Numbered from the stretch's first letter, positions 25,422-35,217 are shown. The stretch is DNA of 43,464 bases from Deltaproteobacteria bacterium (GCA_024639185.1 JAHEIW010000022.1:1-43464), one strand, 5' to 3'. Made by a program: numbers and translations. The notes: a model not told the origin generated them from the letters alone.

Positions 25422-27494
25422 ATGAGTGAAAAGGTGGAGCGTATCAGAAACATCGCACTGATAGGTCATGGGGGTGCCGGCAAAACGTCGCTTGCAGAAG
25501 CGTTGTTGTATGATTCCGGTGTTGTTAATCGGTTGGGCAGCGTTGATGACGGTAATTCAACCTTGGATTTTGAGCCCGAAGAGCTTAAACGCCAGTCGAG
25601 TATCAGCAGTGGTTTTCACCAATTCAACTGGAAAAATCATACCATCAACCTGATTGATACCCCGGGTGATCAAAATTTTTTCTCAGATACCAAAAGCTGC
25701 ATGCAGGCGGCAGATGGTGTCGTGGTCGTTGTGGACGCTGTTGATGGGGTCAAGGTCCAAACAGAGCTGGCATGGGAGTTTGCCAAAGAATTTGGTTTGC
25801 CCTGCGTCATTTTCATCAACCGCTTGGACCGCGAGCGGGCTGATTTCAACCGCACCTTTGAAGATGCCAAAGTCAGCTTCGAACCCAAACCCATCATCTT
25901 GCAATTGCCCATCGGTTCGGAAGCTGATTTTAAAGGTGTGGTCGATCTGATTCGCAATCAGGCATTTATTTATGCTGCCGACGGCAAGGCCAAAAAGGAA
26001 GACATACCTGCTGACATGCAGGATCTGGTGGAAAGTGAAAGAGAGGCCCTGGTTGAAAATATTGCCGAGGCTGACGATAGTTTAATCGAAAAATATCTTG
26101 AAGGTGAAGCACTATCGGAGGAAGAATTAAACGCTGCTTTGCGCAACGGAACGCTGTCACACACTTTCGTGCCGGTGATCTGCGGATCAGCGACCAAAAA
26201 TATCGGCATCGATCTGTTAATGGATTTTATCGTTACGAGCATGCCCTCTCCAGTCGATCGCGGACCGATAAAAGCTGTGGATCCGGACAGCGGCACCGAA
26301 ATCGAAAAGGCACCGGATGAAAATGAGCCCTTTTCAGGATATGTGATCAAAACGCTGGCGGATCCCTATGCGGGTCGGTTGACCATATTCCGGGTTGTCT
26401 CCGGCAAACTGGGAAGCGATGGTACCTTTTACAACCCGAACAAGGACACAAAGGAACGCTTTACGCAACTGCTTTCCATTGCCGGCAAGGAACAAAAAGC
26501 AGCAACCGGGGCCGGTCCGGGAGCCATTGTTGCCGTAGCCAAATTAAAGGAAACCGCCACCGGCGATACCTTATGCGATAGCAGCGGAAAAGTTCAATAT
26601 GCCTGTGCAGAACCGCTTCCCAGCCTGATCTCTTTTGCCATGAGCGCAAAATCCAAAGGGGATGAAGATAAGATTTTTATTTCGTTAACCAAGCTTCTGG
26701 AAGAAGATCCTTCCCTCAAACTGGATCGCGTTGCCGAAACAAAAGAGATCCTGCTCTCGGGGCTGGGACAGATCCATATTGAAGCGGTGCTGGACAAACT
26801 TAAGCGAAAGTTTAATGTTGAAGCGCAGCTGAATACACCCAAAGTTCCCTACCGGGAAACCATAAAAGGCAAAGCCAGGGTGCAGGGCAAGCATAAAAAG
26901 CAAACCGGCGGTCATGGCCAGTACGGTGACTGCTGGATTAAAATAGAGCCCCTGCCCCGCGGCAAAGGTTTCGAATTTGTGGATGCTATTGTCGGCGGCG
27001 TGATCCCCAAAACGTATATACCGGCTGTGGAAAAAGGTGTCGTTGAGTCCGCTAAAAAAGGTGTGCTGGCCGGTTTCCCGACGGTAGACTTCAAAGTGAC
27101 CCTGGATGATGGTTCCTATCACCAGGTGGATTCGTCCGAAATGGCATTTAAGATTGCCGGCTCTCTGGCTTTTAAAAAGGCCATCGAGAGTGCCACGCCG
27201 ACCCTGCTTGAGCCCATCATGAAAGTGCAGGTGATCACACCGGAAGACTTTATGGGCGATATCATGGGCGACCTCAATGGCCGCCGCGGCAAAGTCCTGG
27301 GTATGGACAATGCCGGTAAAAATCAGGTGATTAATGCCCAGGTGCCCATGGCGGAGTTCTTAAGTTATGCTTCAGATTTGCGTTCGATGACCGGTGGACG
27401 GGGAATGTTTACGATGGAATTTTCTCACTATGATGAGGTCCCGGCTCAGATCGCCGATAAAATTATCGAAGAAACCAAGCGCAGTCAGAAATAA
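25422..27494 (+). CDS. Non-canonical elongation factor G (EF-G2 type)
   Basis: The 690-residue protein has the five EF-G domains (GTPase, beta-barrel, and domains III-V with HGQYGDCWIKIEPLPRG and GDIMGDLNGRRGKVLGMD). The GTPase motifs differ from the housekeeping factor: the P-loop is GHGGAGKTS (15-23) instead of AHIDAGKTT, DTPGDQNFF (79-87) has Asp83 where the catalytic His normally is, and NRLD replaces NKxD. This is the EF-G II-like subfamily found beside a normal EF-G. Known members have weak or altered GTPase and uncertain roles in stress or recycling. AGAGGT precedes the ATG. It stands alone after tlyA, with none of the usual str-operon neighbours (rpsL, rpsG, tuf). Confidence 0.9.
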   Translation: MSEKVERIRNIALIGHGGAGKTSLAEALLYDSGVVNRLGSVDDGNSTLDFEPEELKRQSSISSGFHQFNWKNHTINLIDTPGDQNFFSDTKSCMQAADGVVVVVDAVDGVKVQTELAWEFAKEFGLPCVIFINRLDRERADFNRTFEDAKVSFEPKPIILQLPIGSEADFKGVVDLIRNQAFIYAADGKAKKEDIPADMQDLVESEREALVENIAEADDSLIEKYLEGEALSEEELNAALRNGTLSHTFVPVICGSATKNIGIDLLMDFIVTSMPSPVDRGPIKAVDPDSGTEIEKAPDENEPFSGYVIKTLADPYAGRLTIFRVVSGKLGSDGTFYNPNKDTKERFTQLLSIAGKEQKAATGAGPGAIVAVAKLKETATGDTLCDSSGKVQYACAEPLPSLISFAMSAKSKGDEDKIFISLTKLLEEDPSLKLDRVAETKEILLSGLGQIHIEAVLDKLKRKFNVEAQLNTPKVPYRETIKGKARVQGKHKKQTGGHGQYGDCWIKIEPLPRGKGFEFVDAIVGGVIPKTYIPAVEKGVVESAKKGVLAGFPTVDFKVTLDDGSYHQVDSSEMAFKIAGSLAFKKAIESATPTLLEPIMKVQVITPEDFMGDIMGDLNGRRGKVLGMDNAGKNQVINAQVPMAEFLSYASDLRSMTGGRGMFTMEFSHYDEVPAQIADKIIEETKRSQK

Positions 27495-27517
27495 GGCCGC
27501 TTACCGGCCTATTGTTT

Positions 27518-27607
27518 CAGAAGACAGAGGTCAGAAGACAGATAAAAAAATTGCAAGCTGAGATGCCCTATCTGTCCTCTGTTTTCTGTTCTCTGTCCTC
27601 TGACCTG
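27518..27607. repeat. Paired inverted word-repeat element (7-bp words)
   Basis: The left arm (27518-27544) has four words of type CAGAAGA or CAGAGGT. The right arm (27572-27607) has five words of type CTGTCCT. The arms are reverse complements in phase, with a 27-bp spacer. It fills the gap between the convergent EF-G2 and thermonuclease genes, reaching to within 3 bases of the latter's stop codon. Confidence 0.8.
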
Positions 27608-27609
27608 AA

Positions 27610-28254
27610 TTAATCCTGCGGTATTGTAAACACCGGCATGCACCGTTTTGCCGGTGCGTAGCCTTCCCAGTGTGCATCCCATTTTCTCTTAAAGATGATA
27701 CGGTTTTTGGGCTTGATGCGTTTGCCCGACGAGCAGGTGGCCAGATGGAAACGACGCGATCTTTTGTTGCCGATATAGGTTGCACTCGTCTCGCGCCATT
27801 TGGACCAGATGCCCTTTTTGGCCGACATCGCCGTCTGCTGCGCAGCAAGCAAATTGGCCTGATACTTCACATTTGGCCGCACATACAGCAAATAAGCGTA
27901 GCCATTTGAGAGCATTTCAGCGTTTACGAAGGTGCCGTCCTTTAAAAAAACATAGGCCAGGCGTCTTTCAAAGCGGTCGTTTGGTTCGATGTCGAATTCG
28001 AGGCGGACACTTTTTTTTTTGACCAACCGGGCATTAAGCCGCTTGGCCTCAGCAGCGTACGGTTCGCCAACATGGTCTTTACGCGGCAGTTCAGGCGCAT
28101 TAATGCCGATGTAGCGCACCTTCGACCCTTCCGTCAGCACAATTGTGTCGCCGTCTGCAACCCATTTCACCCGATAATCGGTATCGGCTGAACATGCGGT
28201 ACCCAGCAAAAAGATCAATGAGCAAACGAACGATAAAGTTGTGCGAAGCTTCAT
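27610..28254 (-). CDS. Thermonuclease (SNase)-family lipoprotein with a C-terminal Cys motif
   Basis: The 214-residue protein has a lipoprotein signal peptide (MKLRTTLSFVCSLIFLLGTAC; Cys21 after LGTA would be lipidated). An OB-fold nuclease domain follows: VKWVADGDTIVL, VRYIGINAPE with catalytic Arg and Glu, NDRFERRLAYVFL with the third catalytic Arg, and NGYAYL. The end (ATYIGNKRSRRFHLATC, then GYAPAKRCMP) is a small motif often seen after SNase domains, normally with C-x-x-C in 'GY.PCK.C'. Here the first Cys is Ala, so metal binding may be lost. The start at 28254 gives the signal peptide; the ORF start 28356 runs through repeat DNA. It is probably an envelope nuclease. Confidence 0.85.
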   Translation of the reverse strand: MKLRTTLSFVCSLIFLLGTACSADTDYRVKWVADGDTIVLTEGSKVRYIGINAPELPRKDHVGEPYAAEAKRLNARLVKKKSVRLEFDIEPNDRFERRLAYVFLKDGTFVNAEMLSNGYAYLLYVRPNVKYQANLLAAQQTAMSAKKGIWSKWRETSATYIGNKRSRRFHLATCSSGKRIKPKNRIIFKRKWDAHWEGYAPAKRCMPVFTIPQD

Positions 28255-28272
28255 ACGCGTGAAATCCAATCC

Positions 28273-28355
28273 GTCGTTCGTTGTCAGTTGTCCGTTGCAG
28301 TAAAAACGGAACAAGAAACCAGACCTTACGGACCACAAACAACTGACGACTGGCA
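28273..28355. repeat. Paired inverted word-repeat element (7-bp words)
   Basis: The left arm (28273-28300) holds GTTCGTT, GTCAGTT and GTCCGTT. The right arm (28335-28355) holds ACAAACA, ACTGACG and ACTGGCA, the same words in inverted orientation. It fills almost the whole gap between the splB-like and thermonuclease genes and would form a leader hairpin on the thermonuclease transcript. Confidence 0.65.
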
Positions 28356-28361
28356 TTTTGA

Positions 28362-29471
28362 TTACGCTATCGTATCTAAATTAAGATGACAATGCTTTAC
28401 GGCACTCATGTCCAGCATATGCGCAAGGCCGCCGACATCATCGGGCTTAAAACCCAGTGTTTTTTGCCAGACCTCATCATCTTCCATGCACAGATAAACA
28501 ACGATATCCGGCGCATGATTGCGGATGCATTCGATGATTTTGCGATACAGATCAATGCGCAGCGGTTTAAAGTACCGCATTTTTCCATCACGACCTCTGA
28601 TGAATTCAGCATACACAATTTTTGAATCCGGAAAGCGTTTCTGAATTAATGGTTTCATCGCTGGCGGGAATCGCAGCGTCCCCAGGCTGATCCAGACCAT
28701 ATTTTGGGCCGACAGACGTGAAAAAAGATTTTCGATAACGTGGAAGTACTCCTGCTCACAGCCATCGTAGATAATGAGCGGGTCAAAGTGAAAGGCCAGC
28801 GGATAGCCCCATTTCTCACATCGGGCAGCCGCGTCTATTCTGGCGGAAAGACCGGCGGTGCCGCGCTCTTCGGTACGGATAATCCTGGGGGTGTTTAAGG
28901 ACCAGGCCGCAATCGTCTTTCGATTGTGATTTAGATCCTGTAGTTGTTCGACAGCCGTCGTTTTGGTTTTGAGCTCGAGGACAGCGTGCTGCTGAGCGGC
29001 AAAGTGGTCGACCAGTAACCGTGCGACATCGGTCCACAAGGTCCAGATCATACTGTCGGTAAACTCACCCGTTCCGATTCGAAATATGCTTTTCTGCGCC
29101 AATACGGTGTTGAGTTCGGCAATAAGGTCTTCATGATTAACGAAAAACTCCAAGACAGGCGGATGAAAATAGGTCTGCAGGATACAATAGGCACAATCCA
29201 TATAGCAAAAAGTGCCGATATGCAGTATGCGATAATCACAGCATGTATAGTTGCGTGTTCCCGGACAGCGTTTAAAAAATGCGCCCTGATTGCGGGATAA
29301 ATACAAAATTTCTTTTCCGCTTAGGATCGGATCCGGTGTTGATACGACCAACTCGTGCACCTGTCGTGCGTCTTGAACAATAATCGCAGGCACGTCCAAA
29401 CGCGCTTGGATGGATTGGGTCAAAGGGTGATCGGCGACCTGCTGGTCGATAAAGAGTTTTGATATTCGCAT
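28362..29471 (-). CDS. Spore-photoproduct-lyase-like radical SAM protein
   Basis: The 369-residue protein has the radical-SAM cluster motif CYMDCAYCILQ (CxxxCxxC, about residues 109-116), preceded by CPGTRNYTCCDYRILH, which is typical of SplB-like proteins. TGEFTDSM, LELKTKT, WSLNTPRIIR and YAEFIRGRDGKMRYFKP match the same family. SplB repairs the thymine dimer found in spores; homologues in non-spore-formers are common in Desulfobacterota and of unproven function, perhaps other DNA photolesion repair. It starts 5 bases after the parB-like stop codon, so translation is coupled. No ribosome binding site of its own is visible. Confidence 0.8.
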   Translation of the reverse strand: MRISKLFIDQQVADHPLTQSIQARLDVPAIIVQDARQVHELVVSTPDPILSGKEILYLSRNQGAFFKRCPGTRNYTCCDYRILHIGTFCYMDCAYCILQTYFHPPVLEFFVNHEDLIAELNTVLAQKSIFRIGTGEFTDSMIWTLWTDVARLLVDHFAAQQHAVLELKTKTTAVEQLQDLNHNRKTIAAWSLNTPRIIRTEERGTAGLSARIDAAARCEKWGYPLAFHFDPLIIYDGCEQEYFHVIENLFSRLSAQNMVWISLGTLRFPPAMKPLIQKRFPDSKIVYAEFIRGRDGKMRYFKPLRIDLYRKIIECIRNHAPDIVVYLCMEDDEVWQKTLGFKPDDVGGLAHMLDMSAVKHCHLNLDTIA

Positions 29472-29476
29472 GCTGT

Positions 29477-30487
29477 TCAGTGCTTCAATATCTTTCCCAG
29501 GGAAGGATGTTCGAGCAGTTTATTAACCTTTGCATTCAGATCACCGAGGTCCTGTACATTTTTAAAATGCAGTGTCAGGGCATAAGTGGTGCCTTCAAAG
29601 TCCCTGGGCGCAATCAACTGGATATGCTTGCCGAGTTTGAGCTGTCGGACCTGCTTTTGGTAATTCGCTTCGGCTTCGGTGATGGCTGGATATCTTCTTT
29701 GTCGCAACATAGATCTTATTTGCTGGCGTCGCGTCGCACGATCCAAATCCGTGTTCTTCAGAATATCCTGTAGCGGTGGTTCGGTAATTAATTGCTGGAT
29801 GGAAATATCTTCGCGTTTGGCAATCTCAGTCACGAACTGGAGCAATTCCCTTTGCTTGTTTAAGCCCAGTTTAAGCCGGTTAAAAAGCGCTACGAGCATT
29901 TCAGCATCCTGCGCATCCGTTTTGCCAAGTTCCAGTGCCATCGACAAATTGATGGTGTCGGATAGAATGCCTTCTTGAATGGGCATCGCAAGTCGACAGA
30001 TCTGCTCAATTTTTTTAACCACAGCAGGATTGACCGGCAACCCCAGCACCAGCGCCGCCTCTTTTACTTGTTGATGGTCCTGGCTGGTATCCATCAGCAG
30101 ATTCAAAGCCCGGGAAGACTCGATCAAATTCAGCGGTCGCTGTAGAATGTTGTCGGCAATGGCCAGCCGGGCTATTTGAAAACGATCCTGGGCGTCGGTT
30201 AAGATTCTGGCGTTTAGCGATTTCCACCGAAGCTGGCGGCAGGCGGCTATCCGTCGAAAGCCGCACACAACACTGTAACCGGATGTGTTTTCGATCAATA
30301 CGGGTGGATGCAGCAATCCAAAAGATGGAATCGTGTCCAGCAGATCTTCCAGCTGGCTGCGGGTTGTTATACGAAAAGTACTATCCTGGGTATCAATATC
30401 CGCCAGTGAAACCGTATCCGTACGGGCTACGGGAACCGGCACAATAGATTTGCTTTTTTTGCGACCATTAGATGGTTTAGAGCCCAT
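29477..30487 (-). CDS. ParB/Srx-fold domain protein (Spo0J-like N-terminus)
   Basis: The 336-residue protein has a basic N-terminus, a ParB-like domain with [32 protein letters not shown] and the [14 protein letters not shown] box (GxRR), then [21 protein letters not shown] and a helical DNA-binding-like region. The C-terminal third is not recognised. Genuine chromosomal ParB is found next to ParA and parS; neither is here. Its ATG overlaps the end of purC by 11 bp, and splB follows after 5 bp. It may be a CTPase-type DNA-binding protein or a regulator tied to the radical SAM protein. The real partner is unknown. Confidence 0.75.
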   Translation of the reverse strand: MGSKPSNGRKKSKSIVPVPVARTDTVSLADIDTQDSTFRITTRSQLEDLLDTIPSFGLLHPPVLIENTSGYSVVCGFRRIAACRQLRWKSLNARILTDAQDRFQIARLAIADNILQRPLNLIESSRALNLLMDTSQDHQQVKEAALVLGLPVNPAVVKKIEQICRLAMPIQEGILSDTINLSMALELGKTDAQDAEMLVALFNRLKLGLNKQRELLQFVTEIAKREDISIQQLITEPPLQDILKNTDLDRATRRQQIRSMLRQRRYPAITEAEANYQKQVRQLKLGKHIQLIAPRDFEGTTYALTLHFKNVQDLGDLNAKVNKLLEHPSLGKILKH

Positions 30488-31373
30488 AGCTGTTGCCGGT
30501 CAGCTGGGTTAAAGCATCCAGATATTTTTGACGCGTTTTTGACACAACAGTTTCGGGCAGGGCGGGTCCGGGTGCTTTTTTGTCCCAATCCAATGTATTT
30601 AGATAATCACGAACAAATTGTTTATCATAGCTTTTTTGAGCCCCCCCCGGACGATAGCTCTCCTTCGGCCAAAACCGCGAAGAATCCGGTGTTAAAATTT
30701 CGTCAATCAGAATAATATCATCATCAATTTGACCAAATTCAAATTTAGTGTCTGCAATGATGATGCCGCGTTCATCGGCCAGGTCGGCGCCCTTTTTGTA
30801 AACGGCCAAACTAAGGTCCCTGATTTTTTCAGCCGGGTCCCGGCCGATCAGACGTGCCGCTTCGTCAAAGTCGATATTGATATCATGTTCACCGAGATCT
30901 GCTTTGGTGGATGGTGTGAAAATGGGCTCGGGCAATTGCTCAGATTCTTTCAATCCCTGTGGTAATGATATCCCGCAAACGGCTCCTGTCTCACAATACT
31001 CTTTCCAACCCGAGCCTGAAATATAACCGCGAACAATGCATTCAATCGGCAGCGGCTGGGCTTTTTTAACCAGCATACTGCGGCCCCGCAAAACATCTGC
31101 ATACGGCCCGCAAACGGATGGGTACTGCTCGACATCGCTGGCAATAACATGATTTTGAACAAGCGGCTGCATGACATCAAACCAGAACAATGAAATCTGG
31201 GTTAAAATGGTGCCTTTATCTGGAACCGGATCCGGCATGACGACATCGAATGCAGATATGCGGTCGGTTGCAATCATCAGCAGATGTGTGTCCAGATCAT
31301 AAACATCTCGAACCTTGCCGCGTTTTAGCAGATTTAATTCCGGGAATACAGTTTCACTGACGGTCTTCATCAT
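30477..31373 (-). CDS. purC: Phosphoribosylaminoimidazole-succinocarboxamide synthase
   Basis: The 298-residue enzyme makes SAICAR from CAIR, Asp and ATP in purine synthesis. It shows [77 protein letters not shown] and [19 protein letters not shown]. The length of about 300 matches the longer, eukaryote-like/fungal-type PurC form also seen in many deltaproteobacteria. I choose the ATG at 31373 behind GAGGAG, with ATG at 31370 an alternative. It leads a coupled trio with the parB-like and splB-like genes. Confidence 0.95.
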   Translation of the reverse strand: MMKTVSETVFPELNLLKRGKVRDVYDLDTHLLMIATDRISAFDVVMPDPVPDKGTILTQISLFWFDVMQPLVQNHVIASDVEQYPSVCGPYADVLRGRSMLVKKAQPLPIECIVRGYISGSGWKEYCETGAVCGISLPQGLKESEQLPEPIFTPSTKADLGEHDINIDFDEAARLIGRDPAEKIRDLSLAVYKKGADLADERGIIIADTKFEFGQIDDDIILIDEILTPDSSRFWPKESYRPGGAQKSYDKQFVRDYLNTLDWDKKAPGPALPETVVSKTRQKYLDALTQLTGNSYGL

Positions 31374-31539
31374 GATTTTCACTCCTCTGTGTCAAATCGT
31401 TTTTAAATACGGCATTGCGGCCTGAAGGGCTGTCAAAAAAATTCGTATACCGCAACGGTTTTTTAACAACCACTATATATGGGGTATTCTGGAGTGAAGG
31501 TCAAGAGGCAGGCAGAGATTTGTAGAAACTTTTTTCCCT

Positions 31540-31887
31540 TTATGGACGTTTGACCTGAAAGGTATCAATGAATTGCTTGAGAACGGCACGTGCCTTTTTA
31601 TTGGTCTCGAGAAATTCAATCCCGACTTCATGTTTGCCATCTTGATTGGTGCGGCTATGCACTGGACGCCCGGTGATCTCGACCAGGTCTTCCTCCAGTC
31701 CAAGCGTCAGCGTTATGGTGTGCTTTTCGTCAATCGGGAAATGGGTTTCCAGTAAAATCCCGGATTCAGATACATTCAGCGTACGCCCCATACCCTGTTT
31801 AATTATCTGATTGTTTTCATCCAGGCAAAAATAGGAAAGATTGAGCGAGTCGATTCGAGCGTGTTTTCTTTTTTCTTCTTTAACCAT
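31540..31887 (-). CDS. PilZ domain protein (c-di-GMP receptor candidate)
   Basis: The 115-residue protein is a single PilZ domain. The N-terminal RKHARID arginine box and NVSESGILLET (the D/NxSxxG motif) are the two c-di-GMP contact motifs; VGIEFLETN is the usual last strand. The ATG at 31887 is preferred to the GTG at 31896. It lies 45 bp after the DUF4388/CNB gene on the same strand, and the two are probably co-transcribed, linking c-di-GMP to the cyclic-nucleotide sensor. Confidence 0.85.
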   Translation of the reverse strand: MVKEEKRKHARIDSLNLSYFCLDENNQIIKQGMGRTLNVSESGILLETHFPIDEKHTITLTLGLEEDLVEITGRPVHSRTNQDGKHEVGIEFLETNKKARAVLKQFIDTFQVKRP

Positions 31888-31932
31888 GATTCTCACATTT
31901 TTGGGGTTGTTTTCGGTTTAGGGTTATTGACC

Positions 31933-33105
31933 TTATTTCTTCTTATTTTGATAGTCACAGGTGACCCGGGTGCTTACAGACACAGAGGTTGCCAGATGTT
32001 CAATAATGTTTCTGAGCGTAGACGATAAGCCCTGATGTTCTGATTCCAGTTTTTGGGTGTCAACGGTAGCCAATTTGAGATTGTCCGATGAAAATACCGC
32101 CGCAGAATAAGGCTCATGTCCCATATCCAAAAATGGAAACCGCCCGAAAAAATCTCCTTTTTCAAGCTGGGCAAGCGGTACATAGCCGCTTTCGGTTTGG
32201 CGGGCGATAACCACCTGACCGTCCTTTATCGAAAATAGACGATTTTCATCCTGGCCCTGTTTTATCAATTGTTTTTTACCCTTGATATAACTTTCCGGAT
32301 TGTGCTGGTTCTGCTTGATGTTAACAGCCATGTCAACAATTTGCTTCAAACGGGAATCAACGCTGTTTAAAATGTTTTTAAAAGCCGCTGATACATTGGC
32401 CAGTTCATTGGCCAGCAATTGTGAATCCAACATGCCCAATTGTACGTTACCCACAGCTGTGACGGTGGCCGTGCGCACGCGGCCGCCGGAAATCAGAGCT
32501 GCGACGCTGCCCAGAAAGGCGCCATCCCCGATTCTCAATATTTCGATTGCGCCGTCGTTCGTTCGTTTGCTGATCTCAGCGATGCCTTCCAGAATAACCC
32601 ATATCCAATCGCCATGGTTGCCCTCCTGAACAATTTCATCTCCATCGTAAAATCCTTCTTCGTCAACCACGTAGGAATAATCGACCAGCGGACCCTTTAT
32701 CAGCGGAACCTTGCCGGATACAGGCGTTTTCTCAACCTCGGCTGGGCTGCCATCAGCTGCCGGACCGATTTTTTCAATTTTGCCTTCGTCCAGCAGACGC
32801 AAGCCGTCCAGAATAATTTCCATTCGGCTTTTGGTAATGGTCTTCTGACAGGTGGGATTTTCCTCTGCAAATTCAAAATTTCCATCCGTCCATCCGAACA
32901 GGGAAAATATAGCATCCAGTCCCGATAATGCCCCGTTGGTTGCGTCTATCGGATTTCCTTTATCCAGATAGACCAATCCCTCATCCGCTTTGTAGCTGCT
33001 TTTAATGCGCAGCACACCGGAACTCCCGTTGCTGCCGAGTAAATTTAGCAATTCACCTAAATTTAAGAAATCCAGGCTGCCTGATAGCGACACAGAGTTA
33101 TTCAT
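31933..33105 (-). CDS. DUF4388 domain protein with two cyclic-nucleotide-binding-like domains
   Basis: The 390-residue protein starts with DUF4388 (about 5-115: LSGSLDFLNLGELLNLLG, SGVLRIKS, GNPIDATNGALSGLDAIFSLF), the PATAN-like domain common in deltaproteobacterial signalling. Two cyclic-nucleotide-binding domains follow: one at about 150-240 with DGDEIVQEGNHGDWIWVILEG and FLGSVAALISGGRVRTATV, and one at about 275-370 with KQLIKQGQDENRLFSIKDGQ and FFGRFPFLD. The phosphate-binding cassettes are degenerate (GSVAALISGGRVRTA lacks the usual E-x-L), so ligand binding is doubtful. There is no DNA-binding domain. It is the upstream partner of the PilZ gene and lies 204 bp after the MglA-like gene. 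Confidence 0.8.
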   Translation of the reverse strand: MNNSVSLSGSLDFLNLGELLNLLGSNGSSGVLRIKSSYKADEGLVYLDKGNPIDATNGALSGLDAIFSLFGWTDGNFEFAEENPTCQKTITKSRMEIILDGLRLLDEGKIEKIGPAADGSPAEVEKTPVSGKVPLIKGPLVDYSYVVDEEGFYDGDEIVQEGNHGDWIWVILEGIAEISKRTNDGAIEILRIGDGAFLGSVAALISGGRVRTATVTAVGNVQLGMLDSQLLANELANVSAAFKNILNSVDSRLKQIVDMAVNIKQNQHNPESYIKGKKQLIKQGQDENRLFSIKDGQVVIARQTESGYVPLAQLEKGDFFGRFPFLDMGHEPYSAAVFSSDNLKLATVDTQKLESEHQGLSSTLRNIIEHLATSVSVSTRVTCDYQNKKK

Positions 33106-33223
33106 ATTAGAATGCGTTCAATGATCAACCGAATAGATAGCGCAGATGCCTGCATTAGTGGAATTGTACCACAAAAACGCCCGGTATTAAAAATTAAATC
33201 ATATCCGTTGGAGCAAAAAAGGG

Positions 33224-33248
33224 AAAACACGAAATATTTTCGTGTTTT
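33224..33248. terminator. Perfect 11-bp-stem hairpin after the MglA-like gene
   Basis: AAAACACGAAA and TTTCGTGTTTT are exact inverted copies with a TAT loop. It lies 62 bases past the end of the MglA-like gene; on the minus strand a T-rich stretch follows. The stem is AT-rich outside its CACG core, so it may attenuate rather than fully stop transcription into the DUF4388 gene. Confidence 0.7.
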
Positions 33249-33309
33249 ATCAAATAGTTAAATGGTTTGATCACTTTTGAACAACAAAATATTAAAAATG
33301 AATGTTTGG

Positions 33310-33915
33310 CTAACTGAGCTCGTTTTGAACTGATTGCATGACCAATTTCATGCACGCATGCAGCGTTTTGCCGACGCCATCTCCTTTTATGGCGCTGCCT
33401 GGAAAAACTGGAACCTTCAGTTGACGATTTAAATCGTGCTGCATTTTCTTTAGATCCATGATCGAAATATTTTCGCCGGTCAGATCTCTTTTGTTAAACT
33501 GCATGACCAGCGGTACTTTAAAAATGCTGAGGCCGTAATCTTTCAAATTTTGGTGCAGATCTTTCAATGACAGCAAGTTTTTTTCACGTCGGACCTCAAG
33601 GGAATCGGCCACAAAAATAATCCCATCTGCACCCCTTAACACCAGCTTGCGCGTGGAGCTGTATCGGACTTGCCCTGGAACGGTGTACAGTTGAACGCGC
33701 AAGTCACACCCCCTCACTTTTCCCAGGTTCAGAGGCAAAAAATCAAAAAAGAGTGTGCGGTCGCCATCCGTGTTGATAGAGACCATTTCTCCCATAACTT
33801 GCTTCTTAAAACTCTTATGGATATATTCCAGATTGGTGGTCTTGCCGCATCGTCCCGGACCATAATAAACGACTTTGCATTCGATTTGTCTTTTTTTTAG
33901 ATTAACAACTGCCAT
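33310..33915 (-). CDS. MglA-type small Ras-like GTPase
   Basis: The 201-residue GTPase has the P-loop YYGPGRCGKTTNLEYIH, a Switch I region with DGDRTLFFDFLPL, LYTVPGQVRYSSTRK in place of the DxxG Switch II (Thr instead of Asp, as in MglA) and the base-binding FNKRDL. These are MglA hallmarks. In Myxococcus MglA sets cell polarity and drives motility with its GAP MglB; in other bacteria homologues join sensory clusters. Here the partner could be the DUF4388 protein. It has its own promoter candidate and a terminator-like hairpin after it. Confidence 0.9.
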   Translation of the reverse strand: MAVVNLKKRQIECKVVYYGPGRCGKTTNLEYIHKSFKKQVMGEMVSINTDGDRTLFFDFLPLNLGKVRGCDLRVQLYTVPGQVRYSSTRKLVLRGADGIIFVADSLEVRREKNLLSLKDLHQNLKDYGLSIFKVPLVMQFNKRDLTGENISIMDLKKMQHDLNRQLKVPVFPGSAIKGDGVGKTLHACMKLVMQSVQNELS

Positions 33916-34105
33916 AAGGTTTATTTTTAATGTCGGATTCTCTGATACTACTATCGGATCAAAGTCACATTTCCTTTAGAAATAGGTTAATTAGCCACTG
34001 TCGGTCTCCGAAAAGAATTAAGGTCACAGCGAAATTTTATGCTTCTCCTATTAGCAGCTGTTTTGTCAACCTCAAAAAGCCAGAAAATGCTGGAAGTAGT
34101 AATAA

Positions 34106-34133
34106 TTTATCTTAATTTTGTGCTTTCTGTCAA
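34106..34133 (-). promoter_or_regulatory. Promoter candidate for the MglA-like gene
   Basis: On the minus strand a perfect TTGACA (34128-34133) is followed after 16 bp by GATAAA (34106-34111, 4 of 6). The transcript would have a long leader of about 185 bases. Confidence 0.5.
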
Positions 34134-34160
34134 CATTTGTAAACCGATAAATCTGTTGAC
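34128..34160. promoter_or_regulatory. Inverted repeat overlapping both -35 boxes
   Basis: TGTCAACA and TGTTGACA form a perfect inverted repeat with a 17-bp spacer. Because each arm contains a TTGACA on one strand, it may simply be two back-to-back -35 boxes, or an operator controlling both. No good -10 was found for the mdh direction. Confidence 0.35.
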
Positions 34161-34198
34161 AAGCGACGGATGAATAGGGCAACATCATACTCTTTTAA

Positions 34199-35206
<1,008 letters not shown>

Positions 35207-35217
35207 TTCTTTAAAGT

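Noticed and set aside
25422-27494. Housekeeping EF-G (fusA) of the str operon
   Set aside because: The P-loop, the DTPGH motif and the neighbourhood all differ from the housekeeping gene.
29477-30487. Chromosome-partition ParB with an origin nearby
   Set aside because: No ParA gene, parS site, dnaA, gidA or trmE neighbours are present, so it is more likely a ParB-fold protein with another role.
31374-31539. TTGACA boxes before purC as its promoter
   Set aside because: The nearest -10-like TATTTA is 21 bp away and the second TTGACA is next to the ribosome binding site, so no credible pair was found.
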